Assembly (NCBI RefSeq): GCF_007183175.1
Contig: NZ_AP019807.1
Span: 1,842,001 to 1,906,000, forward strand
DNA: 64,000 bases
DNA from: Microbulbifer sp. GL-2
Lineage (GTDB): Bacteria; Pseudomonadota; Gammaproteobacteria; Pseudomonadales; Cellvibrionaceae
Direction of reading: 5' to 3'
Part shown: one piece after another, positions 17,967-27,426 of the stretch
How the letters are laid out: every line of letters begins with the position of its first letter
Position numbering within the stretch: the stretch's first letter is position 1
Translations under genes and position numbers: made by a program
Notes under the pieces: generated by a model
Databases searched by the model: none
Seen by the model: only the letters and a program-made list of their open reading frames with translations
What the model was told of the DNA's origin: nothing

Positions 17967-19358
17967 ATGGAAACTAAAAAGCTCACGAATAAAAAGTTAT
18001 CTCTACAAGCTTTTTCCAGAGCAGCGCAATATGCTGAAGAGTATATATCTGGAGTTCGTGAGAGAAGAGTCGGCCCATCACCTTCAGACCTGGATGCTCT
18101 GGAAAATCTGAACTCCACCCTTTTGTGCGAAGGGGTGAATGCCCAGCAGGTAATTTCGGATCTTCACCGTTATGCTTCTCCCGCCACGGTAGCAAGTACC
18201 GGTGGGCGTTTTTTCGGTTTGGTAGTTGGTGGCTCCACACCGGCGGCGATGGGGGCTTCCGTTTTAAATGCGGCCTGGGATCAAGTGGCAGTGCTGGAGG
18301 AGTCTGCGCCCTCGGCAATTTACCTTGAAAGAATAGCTGCCGATTGGTTGCTGCAACTTTTGGGACTGCCGAAAAAAAGCAGTGTGGGTTTTACCACTGG
18401 TTCTTCCATGGCCAATATGGTCTGTCTGGCCGCGGCCAGAAATTACCAGTATGCAAAATTGGATATTGATCTGGTGCGTACTGGCCTTGCTGGTGCCCCC
18501 CCGTTACGCATTATTGTTTCTGAGGAATCCCATGTCACTGTGCATAAGGCGTTGTCCATTCTCGGTATTGGCACTGGCCAATTAGTCAAAGCTCGCTGCG
18601 ATCGTCAGGGGAGGGTTCGCATAGACTGTTTTCCGAAGATGGATGAAAGTACCATCGTTTGCCTGCAGGCCGGTAATGTGAATTCCGGCCACTTCGATCC
18701 CTTTAGTGAGATTATTCCTAAAGCCCGTGAGGCCGGAGCCTGGGTACATATTGATGGTGCTTTTGGCTTGTGGGCATCTGCGTCGCCGCTCAAGGCCTAT
18801 TTGACCGAGGGAGTGGAGCTGGCAGATTCCTGGGCGGTAGATGGCCACAAATGGCTGAATACGCCGTACGACTGTGGCGTTGCTATTTGTAAGGATGCGG
18901 AGGCGGTTTACCGGGTAATGACTACCCAGGCGCCTTACCTGCAAGAGGGGGGTGGACGACCTCCCAAGGATATGGTGCCAGAATTCTCCCGTCGAGCGCG
19001 TGGCGTTGAAGTATGGGCTGCAATCCAGGAGATGGGCACTGATGGGGTCGCTGAACTGATAGAGCGTTGTTGTTCTTATGCTCGACAACTGGCACAGGGA
19101 CTGTTGGATATGGGCTATGAGCTACTCAATGAAGTTGTCCTGAACCAGGTAGTGGCCACAATTGGTAGTGAGGATGAATTACACCGTATCGTGCGTGCAG
19201 TACAGGAAGGAGGCGTTTGCTGGTTTGGCACGACAGTGTGGCAGGGAAAGACAGCTTTACGCCTGAGTGTTTCTTCGTGGGCGACTAATGACGAGGATAT
19301 AATCCTGTCTTTGGAATCCATACGACGAGCAACAAGGGAAGTTTTGGACATGGAATAA
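17967..19358 (+). CDS. PLP-dependent group II decarboxylase / aminotransferase-fold enzyme
   Basis: The 463-residue product is a fold-type I PLP enzyme of the aromatic/glutamate/aspartate decarboxylase group. Visible motifs are TTGSSMANM (phosphate-contacting), HVTVHKAL, HIDGAFGLWAS (cofactor Asp) and DGHKWLNTPYDCG with the Schiff-base Lys at about residue 295. The length fits the family. Substrate cannot be read from sequence; aromatic amino acids, glutamate and 2,4-diaminobutyrate are all possible. The start ATG at 17967 is preceded by an AT-rich leader. Confidence 0.88.
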   Translation: METKKLTNKKLSLQAFSRAAQYAEEYISGVRERRVGPSPSDLDALENLNSTLLCEGVNAQQVISDLHRYASPATVASTGGRFFGLVVGGSTPAAMGASVLNAAWDQVAVLEESAPSAIYLERIAADWLLQLLGLPKKSSVGFTTGSSMANMVCLAAARNYQYAKLDIDLVRTGLAGAPPLRIIVSEESHVTVHKALSILGIGTGQLVKARCDRQGRVRIDCFPKMDESTIVCLQAGNVNSGHFDPFSEIIPKAREAGAWVHIDGAFGLWASASPLKAYLTEGVELADSWAVDGHKWLNTPYDCGVAICKDAEAVYRVMTTQAPYLQEGGGRPPKDMVPEFSRRARGVEVWAAIQEMGTDGVAELIERCCSYARQLAQGLLDMGYELLNEVVLNQVVATIGSEDELHRIVRAVQEGGVCWFGTTVWQGKTALRLSVSSWATNDEDIILSLESIRRATREVLDME

Positions 19359-19784
19359 AACCTTCGTAGCCCCCCGGCGGTGTCTCCCCTGATCCCGTCG
19401 TTAACTGCAGTCTATCCTCTTGTAGGGAACTCTAGGTATGGTGTAGATAAGGGATTATCCGTGAATTGTGGAGATTCCCTTTAATTCAGCAAGAGACATG
19501 GGGTTGGCGGCGGATCTATTAAAAACTGTCGCAGCAATCTTTAAAGTTCCGTCATTGATGGTAAATCTGACCTGCCTATCTATTTTCCTGTAGGAACTGA
19601 ATTTCCGAGTTATACGAAGCCAGGAATTTAGCTAAATTTTAGACTCTTGCAGATAATATTTGATAACCACCATGTGGTGTGGCTCCCACGAGGTTATTTA
19701 CTGCGGAGATAAACGTTTAGCAGATAACCGTGGCATAAGGAATGACAAAAGACTACCGCGGGTCAGGGAGGCCCCTTCAAGATC
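19359..19784. other. Intergenic stretch, nothing recognised
   Basis: A 426-bp gap between the PLP enzyme and the alpha/beta hydrolase. No tRNA-like cloverleaf, convincing terminator or coding frame was found. Confidence 0.45.
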
Positions 19785-20723
19785 ATGACATTCTGGATTG
19801 TTCTGATACTCCTGCTTATTTTGGTTTGGCTACTGTGGATGGCTTTTTTCAGTCCAAGCCTTAATCGTAATGAGTTATCTCAATATTCATTTAACCAGTT
19901 GTCTTTCGATGATGGATTCTCAGTAAATTATCGGGAAATGGGTCCAGAGGGACACCCGGTAATTTTATGTTTCCATGGTGGTGGTGATTCACTAAGTGCC
20001 TGGAATGATTGGGCTGAGGTTCTATCAAAAGATTATCACGTAATATTGGTTGATTTACCTGGTCATGGCCTGACTGATCCCTTACCGGGTGGAACCTACA
20101 CGCCCAAGCACTTTGCCGATTTTATTACAAAATTTATCAAGTTTATGAAGCTTGAGAGGTTCGTGTTGGTTGGGCATTCTTTCGGTGGAAATAGTGTCTT
20201 ACGGTATTTGGTTGAGCATCCCGATTCAGCTGAGGCCGTAATCCTTATTTCGCCGGGAGGCTATCAATGCGATAAGGGACTGGAAATGTCCACCAGTTTG
20301 GCTCACTTTGCCACCAGTCACTGGGGGCGCCGTCTGATTTCCCATCTGGGCAGTCGTGGCCTGTTGCGCAAAATGCTCCGCTCCAAAATGTTTTACGATC
20401 CGAATAACCTGCCAGAAGCAATGGTTGAGCGTATTTATCTGCTATCTCGTTATGATAAAAATCGTGGTACGGCTATTAATCTGGTGGCAAATTCCACATT
20501 AAATTTTCAGCCGTTAATTGGTCTTGAAAATATTAAAACTCCAATCCTGTTTATATGGGGAGAGGATGACAAAATCATTCCCTTAGAGGTTGGAAGCTAT
20601 TTTTCAAATAAAATACCTGCCAGTAAGTTAATAATTTACAAGAGCATTGGGCATATGGCCCATGTTGAAAATGCAAAAACCAGTGTCGGGGATGCAATTG
20701 AATTTATCAAAGATCTAAAGTGA
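19785..20723 (+). CDS. Membrane-anchored alpha/beta hydrolase
   Basis: The 312-residue protein starts with a single uncleaved transmembrane segment (WIVLILLLILVWLLWMAFF) and continues as a complete alpha/beta hydrolase. It has the oxyanion HGGGDS loop, the DLPGHGLTD strand, the nucleophile elbow VGHSFGG, an acid in WGEDDKI and the catalytic His in IGHMAHVE. The hydrolase domain probably faces the periplasm. The substrate is unknown; lipids or ester metabolites are typical. Confidence 0.88.
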   Translation: MTFWIVLILLLILVWLLWMAFFSPSLNRNELSQYSFNQLSFDDGFSVNYREMGPEGHPVILCFHGGGDSLSAWNDWAEVLSKDYHVILVDLPGHGLTDPLPGGTYTPKHFADFITKFIKFMKLERFVLVGHSFGGNSVLRYLVEHPDSAEAVILISPGGYQCDKGLEMSTSLAHFATSHWGRRLISHLGSRGLLRKMLRSKMFYDPNNLPEAMVERIYLLSRYDKNRGTAINLVANSTLNFQPLIGLENIKTPILFIWGEDDKIIPLEVGSYFSNKIPASKLIIYKSIGHMAHVENAKTSVGDAIEFIKDLK

Positions 20724-21102
20724 TTTTTGTTGAGGTTAGGGTTAATTAAAAAACGGTAGATGTCTGCATTGAGTCTATATTTTATTTTAATAGTTTTGAG
20801 TGTGAATTTTAAGCTTTTCTTAACGGTGATCACCAATTGATTTAAACCCCAGAGAGCTCGTTTTCTTTAGTATGGTATGCTGTTGATTCATTATTGATTT
20901 TATTGTTTGGTTAAAATCAAGTGCCTATAAGAATATATGAAAAATAGATTATTTTTTCGTTAATTTGCCAGCTTTCTGAGTGGCCCGTTAAACGCTGGTC
21001 AGGCTCCCATAAAATATATGTCATTCTTCACAGAATAAAGAAAATCCCTCTCTATAATCCGCTCCAATTTATCTGAAGTGCAATACGTTAATTGGGGCTG
21101 AT
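20724..21102. other. AT-rich intergenic stretch with a bipartite repeated motif
   Basis: No gene is seen. It contains copy A of the bipartite motif (20951-20992), described separately, 110 bp upstream of the CAP-domain gene. Confidence 0.5.
20951..20992 (+). repeat. Bipartite intergenic motif, copy A
   Basis: ATTTTTTCG and GAGTGGCCCGTTAAA start exactly 27 bases apart here and again at 31992-32033. The 18 bases between them differ. Confidence 0.5.
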
Positions 21103-22380
21103 ATGAATGATTCGTTCAAGCTAATAACAGCTATTTGTTTATCCGCCTTCCTGGTTGCCTGCTCTGGTGGTGGAGGAAGTTCCGACAATGATAATCAAGG
21201 TACTCCTGGGGTTGGTGATGGTAGTGGGTTGACTCCCAACCCAAATCCCAATCCCAATCCTGATCCTGATCCTGATCCTGATCCTGATCCTGATCCTGAT
21301 CCTGATCCTGATCCTGATCCCGATCCCGATCCAGATGGTTCCTTTAATTTATCAGTGGAACAAAAACGTGTAATGCTGGATACGCATAATGAATACCGTC
21401 AAAGGTGCGCTATGGGAGAATCAGGTGAAGGTGAAAACGCTCCAGAAAGTGCCGGTAATATGCAAACCCTTTTTTGGGATAATGCTTTGGCTAAGATGGC
21501 AAAAGAAAGGGCGTCGGCGTGCTATTTTGGCCACTTAAATGATGCCACTGGTATCAGGGAAGCATTTGAAAAAGTTAAAGGTGAAGTTTCTTTTGTATTG
21601 CCCGCCGATAATATAGAAATAGGAGAAAATGTTTCGATTAATATCTTTAATCCACCAGCATCACAATATGATGCTGAGACTTGGGCCGGCTCAGTTAAAT
21701 CTTGGTACGATGAAAGCCATGGGTATGACTGGGACAGTAAATTTTGTCATGCAGAAACTTGCGGACATTGGGCTCAGGTATGCCATGGGGAAACCCGCTA
21801 TGTAGGTTGTGCTGTCGCTGAATGTGACAGCATCATTGGTTCTAATAATCCAGCCTACAACGATGGTGCACATGTTGTAGTTTGTAATTATTTTCCTTCG
21901 TTAGATAAGAGTCGAATGCCTTTCACTAATGGTTGGGGGTATGAAACCTGTAGAACCTGTATTAATTATGATATGCCTTTCTGTGTAGACAATATGTGCA
22001 CCGGAGGGATTGCCAAAAACTGGAATGCTTCAGAAAAAAGAAATAAAAATGTTGATCAGTGTACCGATGGCTTGGGAAGAGATATTGTACCTTGTACCTA
22101 CTATGACAACCAACCAGCTCCACCTCAAGTAACAGGATTTAAGTATGTTTATTCTGATAAAGCGGTGAGCTTATCCTGGAATGAAGCTATTAAAAATGGC
22201 GGAGTACATCACTATAAGATATTCCGTGATGAAGAGCTAATAACTAAAACGCGGAAATTATCCTCTTCTGATCCAGGTGTAGAGAACGGTAGTGGCTATC
22301 GATATAAAATAATTGCAGTGGATCACGCGGGCCAGGAGAGTCAGCCTGCTTATCTGGATGTTAGTGTAAATGCTAAGTAA
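21103..22380 (+). CDS. CAP/SCP-domain lipoprotein with Pro-Asp spacer and fibronectin-like tail
   Basis: The 425-residue product has a lipobox (LVACSGGGG) and a glycine/serine stretch. A spacer of four Asn-Pro and thirteen Pro-Asp units follows (about residues 46-78), encoded by near-perfect six-base repeats. Then comes a CAP/SCP (CRISP-like) domain with HNEYRQR and the late CGHWAQVCHGETRYVGC motif. Many cysteines suggest disulfide bonding outside the cell. The last 85 residues resemble a fibronectin type III fold (VSLSWNEAIKNGGVHHYKI). The Pro-Asp rod probably holds the CAP domain away from the outer membrane. Confidence 0.88.
   Translation: MNDSFKLITAICLSAFLVACSGGGGSSDNDNQGTPGVGDGSGLTPNPNPNPNPDPDPDPDPDPDPDPDPDPDPDPDPDGSFNLSVEQKRVMLDTHNEYRQRCAMGESGEGENAPESAGNMQTLFWDNALAKMAKERASACYFGHLNDATGIREAFEKVKGEVSFVLPADNIEIGENVSINIFNPPASQYDAETWAGSVKSWYDESHGYDWDSKFCHAETCGHWAQVCHGETRYVGCAVAECDSIIGSNNPAYNDGAHVVVCNYFPSLDKSRMPFTNGWGYETCRTCINYDMPFCVDNMCTGGIAKNWNASEKRNKNVDQCTDGLGRDIVPCTYYDNQPAPPQVTGFKYVYSDKAVSLSWNEAIKNGGVHHYKIFRDEELITKTRKLSSSDPGVENGSGYRYKIIAVDHAGQESQPAYLDVSVNAK
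21259..21336 (+). repeat. Hexanucleotide array (CCTGAT) in the CAP lipoprotein
   Basis: Ten perfect CCTGAT units are followed by two CCCGAT and one CCAGAT, encoding thirteen Pro-Asp pairs. Unit gain or loss keeps frame and only alters spacer length. Confidence 0.95.
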
Positions 22381-22694
22381 TATTGTTGTTTTTATGATTT
22401 AAATCTGATCTGGGAGCAAAGAGGACACCATTCATTGGAAGATTCCAAGCTCTCAGAAAAATTATGGTATAAGAATGAAGGAGTATCTGAAAGGATATGG
22501 AGACTTCGGATCTTATAATCCACAGCTGTTTGGTAATGAAGGTATACTTTTTTTTGATAATATTTATTTGATCGATAGCTTATTCTGTATATTAATTGTT
22601 TCGTTGATGTCTTCGGGTTTCACTTTAAATTTTCCTTCATATTTATTGACCTTTTTTAACGATAAATTTTGTATTTTATAGTATTTTCGATAAA
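22381..22694. other. Intergenic stretch, no supported gene
   Basis: AT-rich gap downstream of the CAP gene. A 68-codon frame at 22475-22681 exists but lacks a ribosome site and looks like chance. Confidence 0.5.
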
Positions 22695-22696
22695 TT

Positions 22697-22717
22697 AAAA
22701 AAGGCCGCAATGCGGCC
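22697..22717 (-). terminator. Intrinsic terminator for the YggN-family gene
   Basis: On the minus strand GGCCGC-ATT-GCGGCC is followed by six T's, 20 bp past the stop of the YggN-family gene. Confidence 0.85.
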
Positions 22718-22736
22718 AAGTTTGGGGGGATAAAGC

Positions 22737-23507
22737 TTACTTGGTTTCGACTAAATTATAAGTGCCAAGTGCGGGAATAGACTCTTGTACTTTATTTTCT
22801 AGTTGGTCGATGGATTCCAGAGAAGTGCAGAGCTGTTCCGCTTTTTGTTCGATCACATCTGCACGCTGTTCTATCATTCGCTCAGCGTCTCTCGTCACCT
22901 GTCTCTCAATGCTTTGGCCTCCGGTAAATACTGCTTTCAGGGCATGCCAGGCAATGGTTCCTGCAGACTCTTTGGCCAGGCGTTCGATGCGTGGTTCAAA
23001 CTCTGCGGAAATGGTTTCGTCGACAAAGTCCCCAATTTCGGAGGCTCCGAGTTGATATATTTCTCCCTCACGGTTGAGACGATCTTCGGTGCGCTGGAGG
23101 AGATCTGCAGAGAACTGCTCAAGCTCAAGGGTATCCGGATGATCTGGACCGGCCAGGGCTGTAATTGCTATAGACAAGCCGTTCATGGCAATGTCCACAG
23201 CTTCCAGGGTTATCAACAGGGAATCGCGCCCAGCGTCATGCAGTTGCTGCCGGTATTCCTGCATCAGGTCCTGTTGTTGTGGGTTGAGAGATACCGGGGC
23301 CCCATCAATCATAAGCTGGTCTGGAGAGTGGAAGTACACCAGTTGTTTGTCTTCATCCTCGGGCTTTACCTCAAAAAAATCGGGTCCGACACTCACTGAG
23401 TAGTCCAATGAAACATTGCAGTCATCGGTGTCGATCTCGATATTACTGTGAGCTTGGGCGGTTGTACCAAGACTGATAAGTGCCGAGATTGCGAGCGGCT
23501 TCCACAT
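22737..23507 (-). CDS. YggN family (DUF2884) periplasmic protein
   Basis: The 256-residue protein has a Sec signal peptide (to about residue 19, TAQAHS). The body matches the YggN pattern: an early DDCNVSLDYSVSV segment, then MIDGAPVSLNPQQQDLMQEYRQQL and a long helical C-terminal half with a single late cysteine (EQLCTSLESI). YggN proteins are periplasmic and of unknown function. It is a single gene with its own terminator, divergent from the zinc protease across 206 bp. Confidence 0.82.
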   Translation of the reverse strand: MWKPLAISALISLGTTAQAHSNIEIDTDDCNVSLDYSVSVGPDFFEVKPEDEDKQLVYFHSPDQLMIDGAPVSLNPQQQDLMQEYRQQLHDAGRDSLLITLEAVDIAMNGLSIAITALAGPDHPDTLELEQFSADLLQRTEDRLNREGEIYQLGASEIGDFVDETISAEFEPRIERLAKESAGTIAWHALKAVFTGGQSIERQVTRDAERMIEQRADVIEQKAEQLCTSLESIDQLENKVQESIPALGTYNLVETK

Positions 23508-23713
23508 GCCAAATCCTCTGTTATTTAGCCTTTACCCTTTGACGCAGCCTCTATTGTGAATAGATGCAGCCAATTAAAAATAAATTCTGGTTGTTTTTTG
23601 TTCAGGCCTGGGGCTACGTGTAATGGAATTAAATGCTAACCTTGGCCGCGGTCCGGTGTCTGCTGTGACACCGCAGAGGCACTTTAAAATATTTAATAAA
23701 TTGGGGGCAGCTA

Positions 23714-26107
23714 ATGTCGATGGGTAGACATTTGGTGGCGCTGTGTCTGGTGCTACTTGGCACAATTGCACAGGCTCAGGAGATCGTTGAATACACTGCG
23801 GATATGCGCAAGTACGGCGGTTATCATGATTTCTACTGGGATGAAAGCAGTGGCCGTGTTCTGTTACAGGTGGATGAATTTGAACGCGAATTGTTGCTTC
23901 TTACCGGTCTTGCCCAGGGATTGGGGTCCAACCCGGTAGGACTGGATCGCAACCAGGTAGGTGAGAGCCGGCTGGTGAAATTCCAGCGGGTGGGCAACAA
24001 AGTACTGCTGCATCAGCTTAACGCTCGCTATCGTGCTGACTCTAAAAATCCAGCTGAGCGTCGTGCAGTCGAGGAAGCTTTTGCATCCTCGGTGCTCTGG
24101 GGGTTTGAGGTTTTGGCGCAAAGCAGTGGTGGGGTACTGATCGACTTTACACCTTTCCTGCTTAGCGACCAGCACGGTATTTCCACACGCCTCAAGCAGG
24201 CTGAGCAGGGCAGTTACACTGTGGATAAGTCCAAGTCCGCAGTTTACTTGCCGCGAACAAAGAATTTTCCAAAAAATAGTGAATTCGAGGTACAGCTGAC
24301 CTTTACTGGTTCCAAGCCGGGTAAGTATCTACGTGAAGTGGTACCTACACCGACACTGGTGTCTTTGCGCCAGCATATCTCGCTGATTGAGCTGCCGGAT
24401 AGCGATTACCAGCCACGTCGATTCCATAGTCGCAGTGGTTACTTCCCCTTTGCTTATAGGGATTACGCCAGCGCCATTGATCAGCCCCTGGATCAGCGTT
24501 TTATCTATCGCCACCGGCTGGAGAAGAAGCCCAACAGTGACGAAGTAGTAGAGCCGATTGTTTACTACGTAGATTCGGGGGTGCCCGAGCCAGTGCGCAG
24601 TGCCTTGGTGGAAGGTGCCAGCTGGTGGAACCAGGCCTTTACGGCCGCTGGTTATAAAGACGCTTTCCGCGTGGAAATTCTACCCGATGGAGTAGACCCA
24701 CTGGATGTACGTTACAACGTAATTAACTGGGTGCACCGCTCCACAAGAGGCTGGTCTTACGGCTACTCGGTGTTTGACCCTCGCAGCGGAGAGATCCTTA
24801 AGGGAAATGTCACTCTCGGCTCGTTACGCGTGCGCCAGGATTTCCTGATTGCCCAGGGATTACTGCAGCCCTATACCGATGACTCCGTGGATACTGAGGC
24901 TCTAAAGACCATGGCTTTGGCACGTATCCGTCAACTGTCCGCACACGAAGTCGGCCATACCCTGGGCCTGGCTCACAATTTCGCAGCTAGTGCTGACGGG
25001 CGTGCTTCGGTCATGGACTATCCGGCACCACTGGTATCGTTAGTAGATTCTGGGCCGGATTTGAAAAGTGCTTATGGGATAGGCATCGGTGCTTGGGACA
25101 AGCTGGCCATTCGTTATGGCTACGGTAATGGTGATGATGAACAGGAGTATCTGGATTCTGTCATCCACGAGGCGGCTGAGCAGAATCTGCGCTTTATTTC
25201 AGATCCGGATTCCCGCGTTATCAACAATGCCCACGCTGTTTCCCACCTCTGGGATAACGGTGTGGACCCCCTGGCGGAATTCAGCCGCCTGCTGGAATTA
25301 CGCCGCTATGCCCTGGATAAGTTCTCAACTGCGGCCAGACCGAAATCTGCGCCTCGTTCCGACTTGGAGGAAACACTGGTTCCGGTTTATTACGGCCATC
25401 GCTACCAGGCCGAAGCTGTAGGTAAGTTGGTCGGTGGTCTGGATTACGATTACCTTTATAACGATACCGCACAAAACAGCTACACCCTGGTGCCAGCAGA
25501 GCGTCAACAACAGGCGTTAGATGCTTTACTCGGTACGCTTTCCCCTGAGTTTCTTGCACTGCCAGAGCAAGTTCTGCAACTGATTCCGCCAAAGTCATAC
25601 GGCTATGGGCGCACTGCAGAGAGTTTCCCCTCCTATACCGGTGTTGCCTTTGATGCAGTGGCGTTAAGTGAAGCGGCGGCTGGACACACACTCTCCATCC
25701 TGATGGACCCGCAGCGTGCTGCACGCATGAACCAGCAGAGTGCACGCAGTAGTGAAATTCCAGGTTTCAGCCAGTTATTACAGCGACTCACCGCTATGGC
25801 TTTACAAAGCGAACAATACACTGGGCTGCAAGCTGCCATTCACCAGAGGGTGAATCACGTTTATATCCAACACCTGATGTTACTCGCCAGTGACAAGAAA
25901 GTGGCTGAATCTGTGCGAGCCAAAGCTCAGCTTCAATTGGCCAGCTTTCTGCAAGCATTAGGTCAGAAAAAGCTGTTCGGTGAAGATGCCCAGGGGTACA
26001 GCGCTCACTACTACTTCCAAGCAAAGCGTATCGAATCATTTATGCGTGGTGACCTGGATGTGAAAGCGGGGGATATCAAGGCGATGCCGCCAGGCTCGCC
26101 TATCTGA
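23714..26107 (+). CDS. Secreted zinc-dependent metalloprotease (DUF5117/DUF4953 type)
   Basis: This 797-residue protein has a Sec signal peptide (ending AQAQE, about residue 22). An N-terminal beta-rich region of the DUF5117 type follows (GVLIDFTPFLLSD). The peptidase domain carries HEVGHTLGLAHNF with zinc ligands His411, His415 and His421 and glutamate Glu412. The DUF4953-like region ends in long helices. The length fits the family. It begins at ATG 23714 after a GGGGG box. The target is unknown; relatives are found in protein-degrading marine bacteria. Confidence 0.88.
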   Translation: MSMGRHLVALCLVLLGTIAQAQEIVEYTADMRKYGGYHDFYWDESSGRVLLQVDEFERELLLLTGLAQGLGSNPVGLDRNQVGESRLVKFQRVGNKVLLHQLNARYRADSKNPAERRAVEEAFASSVLWGFEVLAQSSGGVLIDFTPFLLSDQHGISTRLKQAEQGSYTVDKSKSAVYLPRTKNFPKNSEFEVQLTFTGSKPGKYLREVVPTPTLVSLRQHISLIELPDSDYQPRRFHSRSGYFPFAYRDYASAIDQPLDQRFIYRHRLEKKPNSDEVVEPIVYYVDSGVPEPVRSALVEGASWWNQAFTAAGYKDAFRVEILPDGVDPLDVRYNVINWVHRSTRGWSYGYSVFDPRSGEILKGNVTLGSLRVRQDFLIAQGLLQPYTDDSVDTEALKTMALARIRQLSAHEVGHTLGLAHNFAASADGRASVMDYPAPLVSLVDSGPDLKSAYGIGIGAWDKLAIRYGYGNGDDEQEYLDSVIHEAAEQNLRFISDPDSRVINNAHAVSHLWDNGVDPLAEFSRLLELRRYALDKFSTAARPKSAPRSDLEETLVPVYYGHRYQAEAVGKLVGGLDYDYLYNDTAQNSYTLVPAERQQQALDALLGTLSPEFLALPEQVLQLIPPKSYGYGRTAESFPSYTGVAFDAVALSEAAAGHTLSILMDPQRAARMNQQSARSSEIPGFSQLLQRLTAMALQSEQYTGLQAAIHQRVNHVYIQHLMLLASDKKVAESVRAKAQLQLASFLQALGQKKLFGEDAQGYSAHYYFQAKRIESFMRGDLDVKAGDIKAMPPGSPI

Positions 26108-26138
26108 TCCTGAAGAAGCGACAAGGCGTTTATTGAGG

Positions 26139-26171
26139 AAACCCACCCGGAATAATATTTTGGGTGGGTTT
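26139..26171 (+). terminator. Intrinsic terminator after the zinc protease
   Basis: A ten-base-pair stem AAACCCACCC / GGGTGGGTTT with a 13-base loop, followed by AATTTTTA. It also sits just past the convergent transglutaminase gene and may serve both strands. Confidence 0.8.
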
Positions 26172-26184
26172 AATTTTTACCCAA

Positions 26185-27018
26185 TTAGCTGCGCACAAAT
26201 TGTGATTTCTTGATCCAGTGACTACCACGATATTTTCGAGTGGAAGCTGTGCTTTTCTTCGCCCAGAAAAAGTTGCGATTGAATTGAAACTCTACTTCGT
26301 AGCCCTCTGCCAAAGCGGCCAAAGGCATTGCCTGCCAGCTGGTCTGACGACGCTTACTGGTTGCCTCCAGCAGATACTCCCGGCCATCTACTATGGCCAC
26401 TACCCAGGCGTGCCCCTGACCATTATGGGTTCCCAATGCCACTCGCGCGTCTACGCCCAACTCAATTAGCCAGTCGGCCAGAAGGATGGCATGGTCTTCA
26501 CAGTCACCGCGCTTTTGGTAGTAGGCCTGGCGGGATGTCTGCCATATATCGGATAGGCCGGCATACTGCTGGTGATCGTATTGATACTCCTTATTCATGG
26601 CCAGCGTGTACAGAGGCACCCAAAGTTGCCTTGTTTTGAAGGGTTTAAACCCCACCAGATAACTATTGGCAAAGTGGTGTTGCTGGTCCAGGCCGCGCGC
26701 CGATGCAGTAACAGCTTCAAGCCCTTGCCAGTTCCAAATGGATACATGGGCACTCTCCTCCAGTGAGCGTTTGGCAACGACTCTCTGGATGGTCTCTTCA
26801 GCCAGTGGGTGACTGGTGCCGGATACCCTGACCACACCATATTGGCGATCCTGTTCCAGGTTAGCGTTAGTATTGCCAGCTCCATAGCCACGGTTAGTAG
26901 ACCCAAGAGCTTTCTCTACGGAATTATCCTCGGACTGTATTTGTATGGTATTACGCAAGACCTCCGGTAGCATTAAGAGCACAGAGACAATTAACAGCGG
27001 GATTACCCATTTGTTCAC
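26185..27018 (-). CDS. Transglutaminase-like protein with N-terminal membrane anchor
   Basis: The 277-residue product starts with a hydrophobic anchor or signal (VIPLLIVSVLLMLPEVL). The C-terminal 150 residues form a transglutaminase-like papain-fold domain: KRGDCEDHAILLADWL (catalytic Cys in GDCED), GHAWVVAIVDGREYLLE (His) and a following acidic/aromatic position. Such domains may be peptidases, amidases or inactive binders. It is 11 bp downstream of the DUF350 gene, so the two should be co-translated, and both face the SPFH lipoprotein. Confidence 0.8.
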   Translation of the reverse strand: MNKWVIPLLIVSVLLMLPEVLRNTIQIQSEDNSVEKALGSTNRGYGAGNTNANLEQDRQYGVVRVSGTSHPLAEETIQRVVAKRSLEESAHVSIWNWQGLEAVTASARGLDQQHHFANSYLVGFKPFKTRQLWVPLYTLAMNKEYQYDHQQYAGLSDIWQTSRQAYYQKRGDCEDHAILLADWLIELGVDARVALGTHNGQGHAWVVAIVDGREYLLEATSKRRQTSWQAMPLAALAEGYEVEFQFNRNFFWAKKSTASTRKYRGSHWIKKSQFVRS

Positions 27019-27029
27019 GGATCGGTTCC

Positions 27030-27260
27030 TTATCCCTTAAGGCCGAAAGAAATGATGATAGCTACAAAGATCAGAATCGTGGAGGCGAAAATAGAGACCG
27101 CAATATTGCCGTTTTTCAGTTCGCCTTCGATATCCACTGTACGCAACAATTTTTTATCGATAGTGATAAGTGCGGCAATGCCGATAAATAGTGCCAGTAA
27201 TGTATAGATAAGGTTTATACCAAGATTGAAAAATGTGGCAGTGATAAATTCCAGTTGCAT
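27030..27260 (-). CDS. DUF350 membrane protein
   Basis: This 76-residue protein consists of two transmembrane helices (GINLIYTLLALFIGIAALI and ISIF...LIFVAIIISFGL) joined by a loop containing DKKLLRTVDIEGELKNGNIAVS, which matches the DUF350 (YjfL-like) signature. Full DUF350 proteins have two such units; this is a single-unit version. It leads a two-gene operon with the transglutaminase-like protein and diverges from the SPFH gene across 166 bp. Confidence 0.82.
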   Translation of the reverse strand: MQLEFITATFFNLGINLIYTLLALFIGIAALITIDKKLLRTVDIEGELKNGNIAVSIFASTILIFVAIIISFGLKG

Positions 27261-27426
27261 ATTTCCACCAAAAAAGAGAGTTTGTTGTTGCGTCCCAACT
27301 ATAATGAAAGGGGTTTGAATCCTATTATTTTGCTGATAATACCATATTTTCTTTTGCTACTCTGTCTTGTCGTTGTTCGCCGATTAACATATCGTGCTTC
27401 TTTTATATATTTTTTAGGGGATAACA

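Noticed and set aside
22475..22681. 68-codon frame between the CAP gene and the YggN terminator
   Set aside because: No ribosome site and AT-driven composition with no recognisable domain; probably chance.
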